The position numbers were made by a program, and so were the translations under genes. Positions 40,270 to 51,782 of a stretch of 64,000 bases of DNA are shown one piece after another. Position 1 is the first letter of the stretch. Each line of letters starts with the position of its first letter. Below the pieces are notes generated by a model, which saw nothing but the letters and a program-made list of their open reading frames with translations, did not search any database and was not told the DNA's origin. This stretch comes from Melitaea cinxia (lineage: Eukaryota; Arthropoda; Insecta; Lepidoptera; Nymphalidae), in the NCBI RefSeq assembly GCF_905220565.1, contig NC_059419.1, forward strand, positions 5,084,001 to 5,148,000. Direction: 5' to 3'.

Positions 40270-40649
40270 TTAGCTGTGCCCGCGACTTCGTCCGTATGGA
40301 TTTATTCATTTCGCAGTTATAAAATAAATAATTTTCTAAAATAAAAGTTAGGCTTAAAAACTTAGGCTAAGTGGACCGATTTTGACTGGACTTTCACTGG
40401 TTTCATTCTAAATTAAAAGTAGCCTATGTTAGTCCTTACTACATCAGCTATCTGTCAGTGAAAGTCCAGTCAAAATCGGTCCAGCCGTTTCAGAGATTAG
40501 CCGGAACAAACAGATTGGTAGACAGATAAAAATTGTAAAAAAAAATGCTATTTTGGTATATGTACCGTGTATACATCCATATGTATTTAGTAAAAAGCGG
40601 TTATTTTAATATTACAAACAGACACTCCAATTTCAATTATTTGTATAGA
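40270..40649 (-). mobile_element. Non-autonomous Helitron, antisense, with internal inverted duplication
   Basis: Minus strand: starts TCTATACAAATAATTGAAAT, has TTCCGGCTAATCTCTGAAAC, ends GAAGTCGCGGGCACAGCTAA (CTAG changed by one base). Unlike other copies it has a perfect 26-bp inverted repeat at 40373-40398 and 40457-40482. A family F repeat begins just after it. Confidence 0.78.
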
Positions 40650-40659
40650 TAAATGTATA

Positions 40660-41098
40660 ATTGTGTTTGCTAGCAAACGAAAAAACCGACTCCAATTACA
40701 TCGACAGTACAACGTAAGTAGACGAAAATATTAACAAACGCACTAGTCGTCACTACGATTTTGAAAGAATGAAAGGAAGAAAAATATGTATTGTTCACAA
40801 TTAAAAAAAAATTAAAACATAACAAAACAAAATTAGTTTCACAGAGATTGCGAACAATAGAGGTAGCCACTCAGCATTTGCCACACCATTACGACAATGG
40901 TGAGACGCTGATTTTCAGTAACTCCTCATTGCCACTCCTCTTTTTCAAATACTCTCCTCAATTTCCCTGTGATGTAATCATCGATTCCTGGTTTCCTTAC
41001 CATGGTACTACCCCTGGGATATCTCCTCCCTGACAAAAAAAATCAGCAAAATTGATTCATAAACGACGAAGTTATCCGCGACCACACACACACACACC

Positions 41099-41195
<97 letters not shown>

Positions 41196-41240
41196 GGTCG
41201 AATTAAGAAACTTCCTCCTTTTTTGGAGTCGGTTAAAAAA
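40660..41240 (-). repeat. Dispersed repeat, family F, antisense, with expanded microsatellite
   Basis: AATTGTGTTTGCTAGCAAAC, AAAAAACCGACTCCAATTAC, CTGGTTTCCTTACCATGGTA and an end CGGTCGAATTAAGAAACTTC with GAGTCGGTT. Its interior carries the (CA)n(TA)n tract at 41083-41194. Confidence 0.72.
41083..41194. repeat. (CA)n then (TA)n compound microsatellite
   Basis: About 37 bases of CA repeat with a CCCA interruption, then about 75 bases of pure TA. The ORFs of alternating Tyr-Ile or Thr-His across it are artefacts. Confidence 0.95.
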
Positions 41241-41840
41241 AACTAACACGTTTCTATTCTGAAAATATTCTGAGAATAAAAGTAACATACTCCGAAGCTC
41301 GGTTGCGTGTGAAACACTTTCATGATGTCACGAAACGCTTAATTTAAAAATATTACCAACACCGATCACAATATTAGAAATTAAACTGGTCGCGTTATAC
41401 CGTGACTTTGCTTATTTTGACGCTGAATAAATTTTATAAACTAGAAAACACTTTTACTCATACGTTGTTATTTTGACTTTTTACTACTGAGTCGCCCATA
41501 ACCATGGCGTCTGCAATGTCGCAGAAATATCACTTGAAAATTACAACGCGGTAAGTCCTGTATAATAGAAAATATTGATAGTAATCGCGAAAGTTTAAAA
41601 ACGTATATTTAATTGAATAGACTTTCCGAAATTTTTATATTTTATCTTTCCCGTTGATATTATTGGCAGTGAACTTTTTTCCTACAGGGTTTTTGGCTCG
41701 ATAACCGCCCCGAATCTGGGTATAATACGTGTTTATTTCTGTATCTATTATGTTTTATTTATTTTAGCAAGAAATTATGTGTATCAATCGGCTGTAAGCG
41801 AAACACAGGTTAATTTCCCTGCTGTTTAACATATTTATTA

Positions 41841-42047
41841 CTAGCTGACCCAGCAGACGTTGTTGCCATATATATTATTAACCTTCTTAATCCTCCCCCC
41901 TTGTAACTTAAGGGTATGAAAAATAGATGTTGGCTGATTCTCAGACCTACCCGATATGAACACAAAATTTGATAAAAATCGTTCCAGCCGTTTCGGAGGA
42001 GTAGGTATTTTAACTAACATTGTGACACGAGAATTTTATATATAAGA
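41841..42047 (-). mobile_element. Non-autonomous Helitron, antisense
   Basis: Minus strand starts TCTTATATATAAAATTCTCG with TGTCACAATGTTAGTTAA and ends AACGTCTGCTGGGTCAGCTAG|T. Similar in plan to 22045-22243. Confidence 0.68.
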
Positions 42048-43135
42048 ATTATTCATTGGCGTTGATATTTGTGATCATAGTTTTTTTAAAATCTATCGGG
42101 AGCATTCTTTCTTCTCTTTTACTTCTTTTCTTATTTCAAATTTATAATGGTCCAAGAACTACAGATCAATGGTATCAAGTATCACCACCACCTGGCTTAT
42201 AATATTCCTAGCTGTGTCTAGCAAGTTTATTTTTGAGATTAAATGGCTCATTCTTTAACCATCTACATACCAAATTTCATCGTAAATTTATAGCGAAGAA
42301 TAACAAACTTCCATGCATACGTGCTCATAAACTTTCGTGGTTATGAAATTTATTAGTAGAACAAAGGCTACTTCCCTGGACTCTGAATATTCTTGCTGAA
42401 AATTATTTCTTGATGAACTAGTGATATCCAAATTCTTATTTTATTTTTATGTATAAAATATTCTGTTAGGAACTGTCTTAGATGGTTAATATTATTAGTA
42501 ATTAAGACGATGTCATTAGAAAATCCTAAATGATTCCTGGCTGATGACTTCAATCTTATTTAATCAAAACTAATATTATATCATTATTTTTATTACCTTA
42601 TCTCACAATACTACTGCTGTTACTATTCGAAGTTTGCCATAAAATATTTCCATTTTATCATTCCAGGGTATTCTTCAAGTTAATTTTTAAACGTCTCGGT
42701 TATATACTTGTCTTGCGCTTCTTATTCTTTCTGGAAGTATGAAAATCCAAATTCTTAAAAAATTAATAGTTCGAAATAAGTCTAGTGACTAATCAGCCTT
42801 AATAGTATATAATAACTTCACTAATTAAGCAGTCAAACAACCTAATGTTACACTAATTAATTGAGCCACAATTTAAGATATCATTTTACCCAACTGTCAG
42901 TCAAGATTAAATTGGGGTGTAAATTTTATATTAATTGGCCAATTTTTTTGCGTGCTACATGTTACCCGTTAGTTGTTATTAAATAGATTTAAAAAAATGT
43001 GCTAAATTGTTTTATTTTTGTCATTTACTTTGTACATTAGTTGTAAGTAAAAGATGATTGTGTACTATAATAAATACATCTTCGTTTGATTTGCAATTAC
43101 TTACTCTCTCTACTACTACTCAGTACTAAATAAAT
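42048..43135. other. Intergenic, no gene seen
   Basis: AT-rich, no repeat recognised, no exon candidates. Confidence 0.3.
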
Positions 43136-43139
43136 AAAT

Positions 43140-43325
43140 AATAAATAAACGCTACACACTCAACAGCCCCAGTAGGATTTTCTCCCGTGTCCACCTGTTC
43201 CGCAAACACCCAGACCACGACAAACATCTATATGGCCAATACAAATGTCTGTTGTGGGCGGGGATCGAACCCGCAACCGCCAGCGCAACAGCCAGTGCTG
43301 TGACCGCTGCGCTAAGGCATCGTCA
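43140..43325 (-). mobile_element. tRNA-derived SINE, family C, antisense
   Basis: Minus strand head TTAGCGCAGCGGTCACAGCA, box B GGTTCGATCCCCGCCC, GTATTGGCCATATAGATGTT and tail GTTGAGTGTGTAGCGTTTAT with TATT repeats. A well kept copy. Confidence 0.82.
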
Positions 43326-43557
43326 TGCTAACATTTTTAGTGGTTTATTTATAATGTATATATTAATTGAACTAATGTAAAAGTTGTATTTCGAAATGTA
43401 TTATGGTAATGATATAAAGAGTTAAATCAGGATTCGACGTCATTGGTTTGTTTTACTGTCAATGGTGTTCGTTAAATAAATGTAATTATTTATAAAACTC
43501 GAATTAAATGCTAATGTTAATGAATTCCATTATAAGATTTCTCATTATAAGATTTAT

Positions 43558-44000
43558 AATTGTGTTTGCAAGCAAACGAAGAAAAACAGACTTCCATTAT
43601 ATCGACAAGTAATACAACGTAGGTAGACAAAAAAAAATGTCAAGTTAATACGCATTATCAAAGATTACTCCAAAAGTTGTAATCAGATGACAATGAAATT
43701 TAAATATGACCACATGATAAACATCGGCTTTCAATTAAATTAAAAATCATCAAAATCGGTACACCCAGTAAAAAGTTATACGGATTTTCGAAAGTTTCTC
43801 TCGATTTCTCTGGGATCCCATCATCAGATCCTGGTTTCCTTATCATGGAACCAAACTAGGGATATCTTCTTTCCAACAAAAAAAGAATTATCGATATCGG
43901 TCCATAAACGACGGAGTTATCCCCGAACATACATTAAAAAAAACATATATAGGTCGAATTGAGTAACTTCCTTGAAGTCCTTCTTTTGAAGTCGGTTAAA
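43558..44000 (-). repeat. Dispersed repeat, family F, antisense
   Basis: AATTGTGTTTGCAAGCAAAC, AAATCGGTACACCCAGTAAA, CTGGTTTCCTTATCATGGAA and an end TCTTTTGAAGTCGGTTAAAA. Long copy without the microsatellite: it has ACATACATTAAAAAAAACAT at that place. Confidence 0.78.
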
Positions 44001-44720
44001 AAATCCTCATGAATCGTTCTGATTTTAAACATCTATTTTATTTGTCTTCGATGTGTAGATAGATAAAAATCAAATTAACAACTAAAATAGATGAATATAA
44101 AAACAAAATCTATAATAAAAAAATATTAATGTTTATTTGACTGAGCACCGTGTAACACATTAGTAGGACAGTAATCATTAAGGTAATCGCATGTAGAACC
44201 GCAGGATCAACCAACACATACTTTCGTGTTTTAATTTTAGCGTTGTATATAAATGTATCGAAAAATACATCGATGAGTGTCAGGTCAAGGTTGCTTAATC
44301 GACATCTATCGACGTACTAAATAGTAGTAATTAATGTACATTGGTAGGATTATTATTGGAAATTATATTGTTACCTCAAATTACAATTTTCATTTACTTA
44401 ATTAAACTATATTCTTAACTTATGAGTTACAGTTAGTAATTTGAAAACGTTCCTTTTTAATGCTTTTAATCGTTTCGATAATTTTGACATCCAAAACAAA
44501 ATAATAAACTTGCCTTATAACTTTGCGTCAACCGCTGTTTCTAATAATATTATGCCCTTAATACACATGCTATGTAAATAGTTAATAGTTCATTTATAGG
44601 TTATTGGGATCGATTTTTCGAAACTCTATCTCTGAATAGCTATAGCTCTGTAAAATAAGGAACTTGTGTACTTATCAGTTATGACTTGCATAAACAATAT
44701 TTATTCAAATTTCAATATTA
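44000..44720. other. Intergenic, no gene seen
   Basis: AT-rich with no recognised repeat or exon. Confidence 0.3.
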
Positions 44721-44722
44721 TG

Positions 44723-44935
44723 GGTCTTCCCACCGTGCCTTGGAGAGCACGTTAAGCCATCGGTCCCCGTTGTTATCATGCACGCCTGATAGCGATCGTT
44801 ACTCATAGTAGGGAATATATTCGTCAACCCGCATTGGAGCAGCGTGGTGGATTAAGCTCTGATCCTTCTACCTGGGGAAAGGGACATGGGGAAAGAGGCC
44901 TATGCCCCACCAGTGGGATATTACAGGTTGAAGCG
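44723..44935 (+). mobile_element. tRNA-derived SINE, family B, 5'-truncated
   Basis: GGGTCTTCCCACCGTGCCTT, GAGAGCACGTTAAGCCATCG, GAGCAGCGTGGTGGATTAAG and CCAGTGGGATATTACAGGTT. The tRNA head is missing. A GGGGAAAGGGACATGGGGAA duplication lies near 44873. Confidence 0.8.
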
Positions 44936-45850
44936 TATACATACGTTTTTGACCATGTAGGTATGAATTTCCGTTCATCATTCAAGAGATGCTTTACCAA
45001 ATTTAACAAATGAGATACCTATTACTTTGTCTTCGTACACATTTTTGTTTCTTAGTTCTTGATTGTAACAAAAAGAACAATATGAAAATGCCATCAACAT
45101 CAAAATCCATCAATTGAACAATATTTATTATTGCCTTTATAATACAAAAATAAAAAAGCTAAAACTTATTTTTGGTTGGTTAAATTTTTGAATAGTTGAT
45201 GTAGTCGGGACTTAGTTTCTTTTTATTATTTTTTATTCTTTATTAAAACAAATCCCGATTGTCGTTTTATTTATCAAAAAAGATTTGCATTCATATGTTT
45301 ACAATCACGAAATCACTATCGAAAAACATGACTAAAAGCTGTTAAATAAAATTTTATTAACAAAAAACTAAATTTATCAAAGCACACACGTAGGTACGCC
45401 GTGTTTTTTTTTTACTGATTTTGTTAAAAATACGAAAATGAATTTCAGTATAAAGCCATGACTTTCAAGCTACGAATGAAAAGTGCATATTTACTATATT
45501 TAAACAATAGTATACAATATACGCGATATCAGCGAACTATTCTGGAACAGGCCGCCCGTCTGGGTCAAAGGTACACACGCAAACCGTTCAATTGGCCTTT
45601 ATTGCTATACTAGTTTTGATCGTAGTTTTACTCGATAGTTTTTGTTTATTGTAGATGGCATACGAGACGGAATTGTACTCGTGTTTAGTGAGTCGTTTTA
45701 ATTAAAGCATTATAAAGTTGTGGGTTATATTTTAAACGTCATTTCTCAAAATTGATTTCAAAGATCAAAAGGGGGTTTATCAATAGGTTTTGTATCTCTG
45801 TACTATTCAAAAATAAATGATTAATAAAGTTAAGATGAAAAAGCCATTCT
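44935..45850. other. Intergenic, no gene seen
   Basis: AT-rich; a slightly GC-richer patch at 45545-45600 (GGAACAGGCCGCCCGTCTGG) is not explained. Confidence 0.3.
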
Positions 45851-45852
45851 TT

Positions 45853-46130
45853 CTCGTATGGCAGTAGACATTAATTGTTGTAGTTTTTGTAAGACTAAGG
45901 GCGGTAAACAAGCGTTCGGCCCACATGATTGTAAGCGGTTACCGAGACGCCTGCAACACCAGAAGCATATCAAGCGCGTTGCATACCGCCTATTCCTGAC
46001 TCTCCCCAGGAACTCTGGCCATCCTACTTATCATAGGAAAACAACACTGCTTAAGAACAGTATTTTTTAGTGTGATCTACTGTTGGGTTGAAGTACTTCC
46101 ACAGACGGGCTCCATATTCTGAGTAGTATA
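45853..46130 (-). repeat. Dispersed repeat, family A, antisense
   Basis: GGCGGTAAACAAGCGTTCGG, CGCCTGCAACACCAGAAGCA, CTCTCCCCAGGAACTCTGGC and ACGGGCTCCATATTCTGAG match the complement of family A over its full length. Confidence 0.75.
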
Positions 46131-46164
46131 TATATTTATATATACTGCTGTGCCTTGCTCAACA

Positions 46165-46330
46165 AAAGTTTATTTTATTTATTTATTTACACTTTTTTTG
46201 CACACCAACACAAAACGTAACATAAATTTACTTAAGTAAACAAAAATAATAAAGTTGCATTGGTTGCAAGAGGCGGCCTTATCGCTAAAGCAGCGATTTC
46301 TTCCAGGCAACCTCTGGGCTGTTTTTTGCT
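46165..46330 (-). repeat. Dispersed repeat, family J
   Basis: TTTATTTATTTATTTACAC, GCACACCAACACAAAACG, AGAGGCGGCCTTATCGCTAA and GCGATTTCTTCCAGGCAACC. A related copy is at 52630-52830. Probably the antisense 3' end of a LINE with a TAAA-type tail. Confidence 0.5.
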
Positions 46331-46720
46331 GTGTGGTTACGGCAATGAAGAATATAGCCACCCCCTCTCTTCCCGTGAGTGTCGTAAGAGGCGACTAAGG
46401 GATAACACAGTTCCACTACCACCTTGGAACTTAAAAAGCAGACCGATGGCGGGATAACCATCCAACTACTGGCAATAAAATACACAGGCCGAAGACGGGC
46501 AGCAGCGTCTTCGGTGCGACAAAGCCAGCCCTGCGGTCACCAACCCGCATGCCCAGCGTGGTGACTATGGGTAACACACATGAGTTCACACTATTTTTGG
46601 CGTGAACTTGTTGAGGCCTATGTCCAGCAGTGGACTGTGATAGGCTGAAATGATGATGATGATGAACCTTTGGGCAGAGGACTAGAATTGATTGTTAGTG
46701 GGGATAGGGATGCGAAATAT
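46331..46720 (+). mobile_element. RTE-tailed SINE/LINE copy (family G)
   Basis: GTGTGGTTACGGCAATGAAG, GTCGTAAGAGGCGACTAAGG, GACGGGCAGCAGCGTCTTCG, CAACCCGCATGCCCAGCGTG, GGCCTATGTCCAGCAGTGGA and a GATGATGATGATG tail. Downstream, AACCTTTGGGCAGAGGACTA up to about 46710 is also present beside the 52075 copy. Confidence 0.85.
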
Positions 46721-47150
46721 ATACTATAATACATAAACATAAGTACATATTATATATTCATACATACACATATACATACAAATACACCTACATAAATACA
46801 TACGTTTTATTAGTCATTCTGACGGCAAAAAATATTACATAATCCGTGTAAATTTATTATTATTTTGACAAAGATTTCTTAGTATTAGGATTCGTCGGGA
46901 TCCTTCAGGTACATAATCCTATACATATCCTGAAAATACATGCCTATATAGTTCTGAAGGATAAAGCTTATGGTAATTTGCCACACTATTTCAATTACCT
47001 ACTTGAGTAGCGTGCGGAAAATATCAAAAACTATTAGTGGTTATGTACTGTTAGTACGAAAATAATGAATACTAAAAGTAATTATTCATGACGAAATAAT
47101 GTAGGGTTTTTGCCAATGTTTGTTTTACCGCCGAACTAGAAAGAATTACA
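46720..47150. other. Intergenic, AT-rich
   Basis: Short ATACA-rich tract at about 46740-46805; nothing else recognised. Confidence 0.3.
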
Positions 47151-47152
47151 CA

Positions 47153-48081
47153 TCTATACAAATAAATGAAATGGGAGTGTCTGTTTGTAATATTAAAATA
47201 ACCGCTTTTTTAACCGACTTCCAAAAAAGGAGGAGGTTCTCAATTCGACTGTTTTTTTTTTTTTTTTTTTTTTTATGTATGTTACATCAGAACTTTTGAC
47301 CGGGTCGACCGATTTCGACAAATTTTGTTTTAATCGAAAGGTGGTGTGTGCCAATTGGTCCCATTTAAATTTATTTGAGATCTAACAACTACTTTTCGAG
47401 TTATATCTAATAATGCGTTTTTACTTGACGCTTTTTTTGTCGACCTACGTTGTATTATACCGCATAACTTTCTACTGGATGTACCGATTTAGACAATTCT
47501 TTTTTTGTTGGAAAGGGGATATCCCTAGTTTGGTACCATGATAAGGAAACCAGGATCTGATGATGGGATCCCAGACAAATCGAGGGAAACTATCGAAAAT
47601 CCGTAATAACTTTTTACTGGGTGTACCGATTTTGATAATTTTTAATTTAATCGAAAGCTGATGTTTATCATGTGGTCACATATAAATTTTATCGAGATCT
47701 GTTATCTACTTTTTGAGTAATCTTTGATAACGCGTAGTTGCTTGACTATTTTTTCGTCGATCTACGTTGTATTACTTGTCGATGTAATTGAAGTCGGTTT
47801 TTTTTTTTCGTTTGCGAGCAAACACAATTATACTAAATGGATATGAATGTATACACGGTACATATACCAAAATATTTTTTTTTACAATTTTTGCCAGTCT
47901 GTCTGTTTGTTCCGGCTAATCTCTGAAACGACTAGACCATTTTTGACAAAAGTTTCACTGACAGATAGCTGATGTAATAAGGAGTAACTTAATTTTAGAA
48001 ATTTATTTATTTTATAACTGCGAAGTGAAGAATATTTTTTTTTGTTAAATTTCACGCGGACGAAGTCGCGGGCACCGCTAG
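47153..48081 (+). mobile_element. Non-autonomous Helitron interrupted by a family F repeat
   Basis: 5' end A|TCTATACAAATAAATGAAAT; 3' end CACGCGGACGAAGTCGCGGG then CACCGCTAG|T. Both Helitron termini are intact. The body is split at about 47212 and resumes at about 47831 (CTAAATGGATATGAATGTAT); other copies show an uninterrupted CTTTTTACTAAA at this point. Confidence 0.85.
47212..47830 (+). repeat. Dispersed repeat, family F, longest copy, nested in Helitron
   Basis: It runs from TAACCGACTTCCAAAAAAGG to GAAGTCGGTTTTTTTTTTTC and TTGCGAGCAAACACAATTAT. It contains two similar internal halves (ACCGCATAACTTTCTACTGG and CGTAATAACTTTTTACTGGG). No ORF. The nested position fixes both ends of the family. 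Class unknown; the AACCGACTTC/GAAGTCGGTT ends are an inverted match. Confidence 0.82.
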
Positions 48082-48130
48082 TATTGTATATAAAAAGGAA
48101 GTTGACGTCTTAACACATACATAACACGTG

Positions 48131-49410
48131 GTTCAATAAGTCCCGAGACTAAGTACTAAAAAAAGGTCTTTTTTATAAAATTAATTTTTATTCATCAACA
48201 TAGTCTCCTCCAAGAGCAATACAGTCCCTCCAACGCTTTTCTAACTTTTCTATCCCATGTGTGTAGAACGATTTGTCTTTGGCTTCAAAATAAGCCTCCG
48301 TTGCTGCGATAACTTCACTATTTGAGTCAAATTTCTTACCCTGAAGCATTTTTTTGAGGTCTGCAAACAGCCAGTAATCGCTGGGGGCCAAGTCTGGCGA
48401 ATAAGGGGGATGAGGAAGCGATTCGAAGCCCAATTCGTTAATTTTGGCCATCGTTCTCACGGACTTGTGACAAGGCGCGTTGTCCTGGTGAAACACCACT
48501 TTCTTTTTGTTCATGTGAGGCCGTTTATCCGCAATTTAGTACTTCAATCGCTCTAATAAGCACATGTAATAGTCACTATTTATATTTTGCCCATTTTCAA
48601 GGTAGTCGATGAAAAGTATTCCATGCGCATCCCAAAATATAGACGCCATAACCTTACCGGCCGATTTCTGAGTCTTTGGACGCTTCGGGCGGCTTTCACC
48701 AGCCGCTCTCCACTCCGCTGCCTGCCGATTGGATTCCGGAGTGAAATGGTATATCCAGGTTTCATCCATTGTTACATACTGACGTAAAAAATCCTTTTTA
48801 TATTGATTCATCAGCGCCAAACATCGCTCTGAATCATTGATACGTTGTTCCTTTTGATTAGTTGAAAGCAAACGCGGCACCCACTTAGAAAAAAGCTTTT
48901 TCATGGCCAAATTTTTATGTAAAATAGTGAAAACACTACCAGCTGAAATCTTCACTATCTCGGCTATCTCTCGCACTTTTACCTTCCGATCTTCCAATAC
49001 GATTTTGAGGACTTGGTTAATATTTTGTTGAGTCACTGCTTCATTTGGACGACCTGAGCGTTCCCCATCATTGGTGTCCATGCGACCGCGTTTGAAGTCG
49101 GCATACCACCGACAAATGGTTGCTTTAGAGGGAGCTGGTCCTGCATAACATTTTATAAGCCATTGCTGTGCTTCAACGGTATTTTTTCCCATTAAAAAAC
49201 AATGTTTTATCAACACGCGAAACTCGTTTTTTTCCATTGTATCGAAATTACAACCGTAGCGTCACTTAAATGTTTCAAAATCAATAATTTTATTGTTCCA
49301 TTTTTAAAAATTTGACACATATTCTTGTATTGATAGCCAGTACTTTTTAAAAATCAAAAGAGTTTTTAATATATGCGCCATTTCCAGGTTAGTCTCGGGA
49401 CTTATTGAAC
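48131..49410 (-). mobile_element. mariner transposon, nearly complete (1280 bp)
   Basis: The terminal inverted repeats are perfect over 22 bp: GTTCAATAAGTCCCGAGACT + AA at 48131-48152 and its complement at 49389-49410. One transposase gene lies inside on the minus strand. TA follows at 49414-49415 on the right; on the left the outermost bases differ, so the target duplication is not exact. Confidence 0.93.
48188..49237 (-). pseudogene. mariner transposase, D,D34D, one in-frame stop
   Basis: Cut-and-paste transposase of 348 sense codons, normal family length is about 345. It has the N-terminal helix-turn-helix (ATICRWYADFKRGR, GRPNEAVTQQNI), the catalytic Asp in VTMDETWIYHF, the WVPRLLS linker variant, then HQDNAPCHKS and YSPDLAPSDYWLF; 34 residues separate the second and third Asp, as in mariner proper. 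A single TAA at 48536-48538 splits the frame into 233- and 108-codon pieces, with seven further in-frame codons between the stop and the next Met. No frameshift was seen. All three catalytic Asp are present, but the stop falls between the first and second. Confidence 0.92.
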
Positions 49411-49419
49411 GATCTAGTA

Positions 49420-51295
49420 TTACCTTAATCGTATAAAGAATTAAATCTTTTTTTTATATCAAAATATAAAGAAATGTAACTGGTTGTTTACGTCAAATTT
49501 TTCGATATAACAGTTTATATTTGAATTAATATAAATGGATTTTAAAAACCTTTCGTAGAATGAAACCAATGAAGAGATACACAAATACCCCCCCACTGAA
49601 AACTCTTCTTCTTATTCTTCTTCAGGGTTGATGGCTTTCCATAGTGCCAAATGAGCACAGATAATTTCGCCAATGTCAAGTAGAAAAACACTGAAAACCC
49701 ATAATCAATATAAAACATTTGCTATGAGCAGGTATTGAACTCGATTACTACAACACACAAATGCTGTTACTAAAACACTACCAAATGCCGTACTAACCCG
49801 TTGATGGTATGGTTGGATGGTTATTGTCACAGAAAAGTATAAATTCAAGAAATACCATATAAAAAAAGTATTATGCTGTGTAGTATTTTACTACTTACAG
49901 TGCTTTTAGAATTGACAACCCAAGTTTTAATGACCGTAAAAGGGCTGTGTGCAACGTTTTTAGGTCCTGACCTTAGTAACCTAACTTAATTTTCCTATAA
50001 CGTTACTAAATTACATTGCTATGATTATTTTCTTTCAAATATAATTTCAAATATGTCAGGTTACATATTTTTAAAACATGGCGATAGCCATCTAATCTGT
50101 GTCACCCGATCTGACCTGCAACCCTTTTAGGGTTAACAGCTAACACATTATAATTTTACTAAGAAATTAGTTAAAGTTTGATGATTATTGTTATAAAATT
50201 GCGGCAACCAAAACAGTTTTATTGCCATAGATTTCCTTCACTGACTTAAGATGTTGGTAAATGATTAATGATAAAATATATGATAAAAAATATAAAATCA
50301 ATAAAATAAAAAACATTACACACACTACCATATATTCGTCACACACACGCATATCATACTCTTTTGTTGATTGTCAAGTCTGTAGTCAAATTAAAAAATT
50401 TAAAAGAAGTTATTTTAAATTTTTTTTTAAATTTAAATTTTTAATTATGGTCAAATATCGACCTCTGGGAGACCACTACTTCTTATTAAAGAAAGGCTAT
50501 AAAATATTGTGCTTTCAATTTTGACACGTAAAATGTAAAATTGTCACCCAATTTGACAGGTGTAATCGCCCGAGCCCTCTAGTATAGTTTACACAACTCA
50601 GCGAGCCTCATTTGAATTATAACAATCAAAATGTAAACATTGTATAACATTATCTTAGAAATCTAGGTCTAAATATATTAACAACGATACCTAATTAATA
50701 ACGTGTTTCTCCTGAGTTAGTAATTATATTACTAATTGCCTAGGCGATTGATATGTATATAATAATAAAGCTTTATTTATAAAGCAAATAAAAATAAAGC
50801 CTTATTTATATTTATGATATTTATATCAATTGTTATTAATATTCAGTGCTTGTTTATAATGTAAAACAAGAAAATAATGTTATGGATTTCACTATGCATA
50901 ATTATAGTTTTTATAATAATTGTTTAAGTAGAAAATAGAAGTGTTGAATGAGTTTGTCTTAATCTTTGCCGCGGATTGAATAGTGTTAGCGCACTTATGG
51001 AAAAATAATTTTTTTTAAATAAAGATTTACAAAAAAATGATGAAATGTATGTGTATATATCACACCCATGAAAAATATAATAGAAATGCAGTTATATTAT
51101 AATTTCTACTCTCTAATGTAGAATAAGCAGAAGCCATGGCAATTGCTTAAATGCCCTACTCTTGCGCCTTTGCCCAATCGTGATAGACAGACAGTTACAG
51201 TAAAAGGGTTAATTTATAAGTTTGATTGAAGTTTGAGAGTGAGTTTTTTTTCTAAGGGAAAAAACTAAGGAATAATATATTTATTATCGAAAGCA
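49420..51295. other. Intergenic; degraded SINE at 49660-49800, repeat pair member at 50300-50480
   Basis: 49720-49770 has a minus-strand box B remnant (GAGCAGGTATTGAACTCGAT) with a SINE-like context. 50300-50480 pairs with 38255-38400. The rest is AT-rich without exons. Confidence 0.4.
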
Positions 51296-51299
51296 GAGA

Positions 51300-51540
51300 A
51301 CAGGATAGCTTGCTCATAATTTGGACTAGTCTGTCTGGAGATGAACCACAATTTTATGGAAGATCACGGCTAAATAATACTGTTTTGTACTTCGCGTTCT
51401 ATTCTTATAGAAAAGAAGGCAGCCAGTAATACTGTGGAAGGTCGAGAATAAAATCAGCAGTGCGCTTGCGATGCCCCTGGTGTTGTAGGCGTTCATAGGC
51501 TACATCAATTGGACCATACACTTGTTTATCACCTTAATGG
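51300..51540 (+). repeat. Dispersed repeat, family A, diverged
   Basis: GGAAGATCACGGCTAAATAA, GTGCGCTTGCGATGCCCCTG, TTGTAGGCGTTCATAGGCTA and CCATACACTTGTTTATCACC in family order. Confidence 0.55.
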
Positions 51541-51782
51541 TGATAAAAGAAAAGCATTCAAAAATAATTTTAACTTCAAATAATTGACCATGTGTTTTAC
51601 ATGGTCAATTCTCACCAGAATCATCGCCAATCTATATATATGTATATATATTTCGTGTCACGTCATGCTAGCGATAAACTCTGAAACTACTGAATCAATT
51701 TTTATCACATTTCGTAAGTATCTATAATTTGGTCCAACTTATAAGATAGGGTAGTTTTTATCTCAATGTTGATTTTTGAAAA

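Noticed and set aside
41052..41288. ORFs with long Tyr-Ile and Thr-His runs
   Set aside because: They are translations of the (CA)n(TA)n microsatellite in two frames and are not protein genes.
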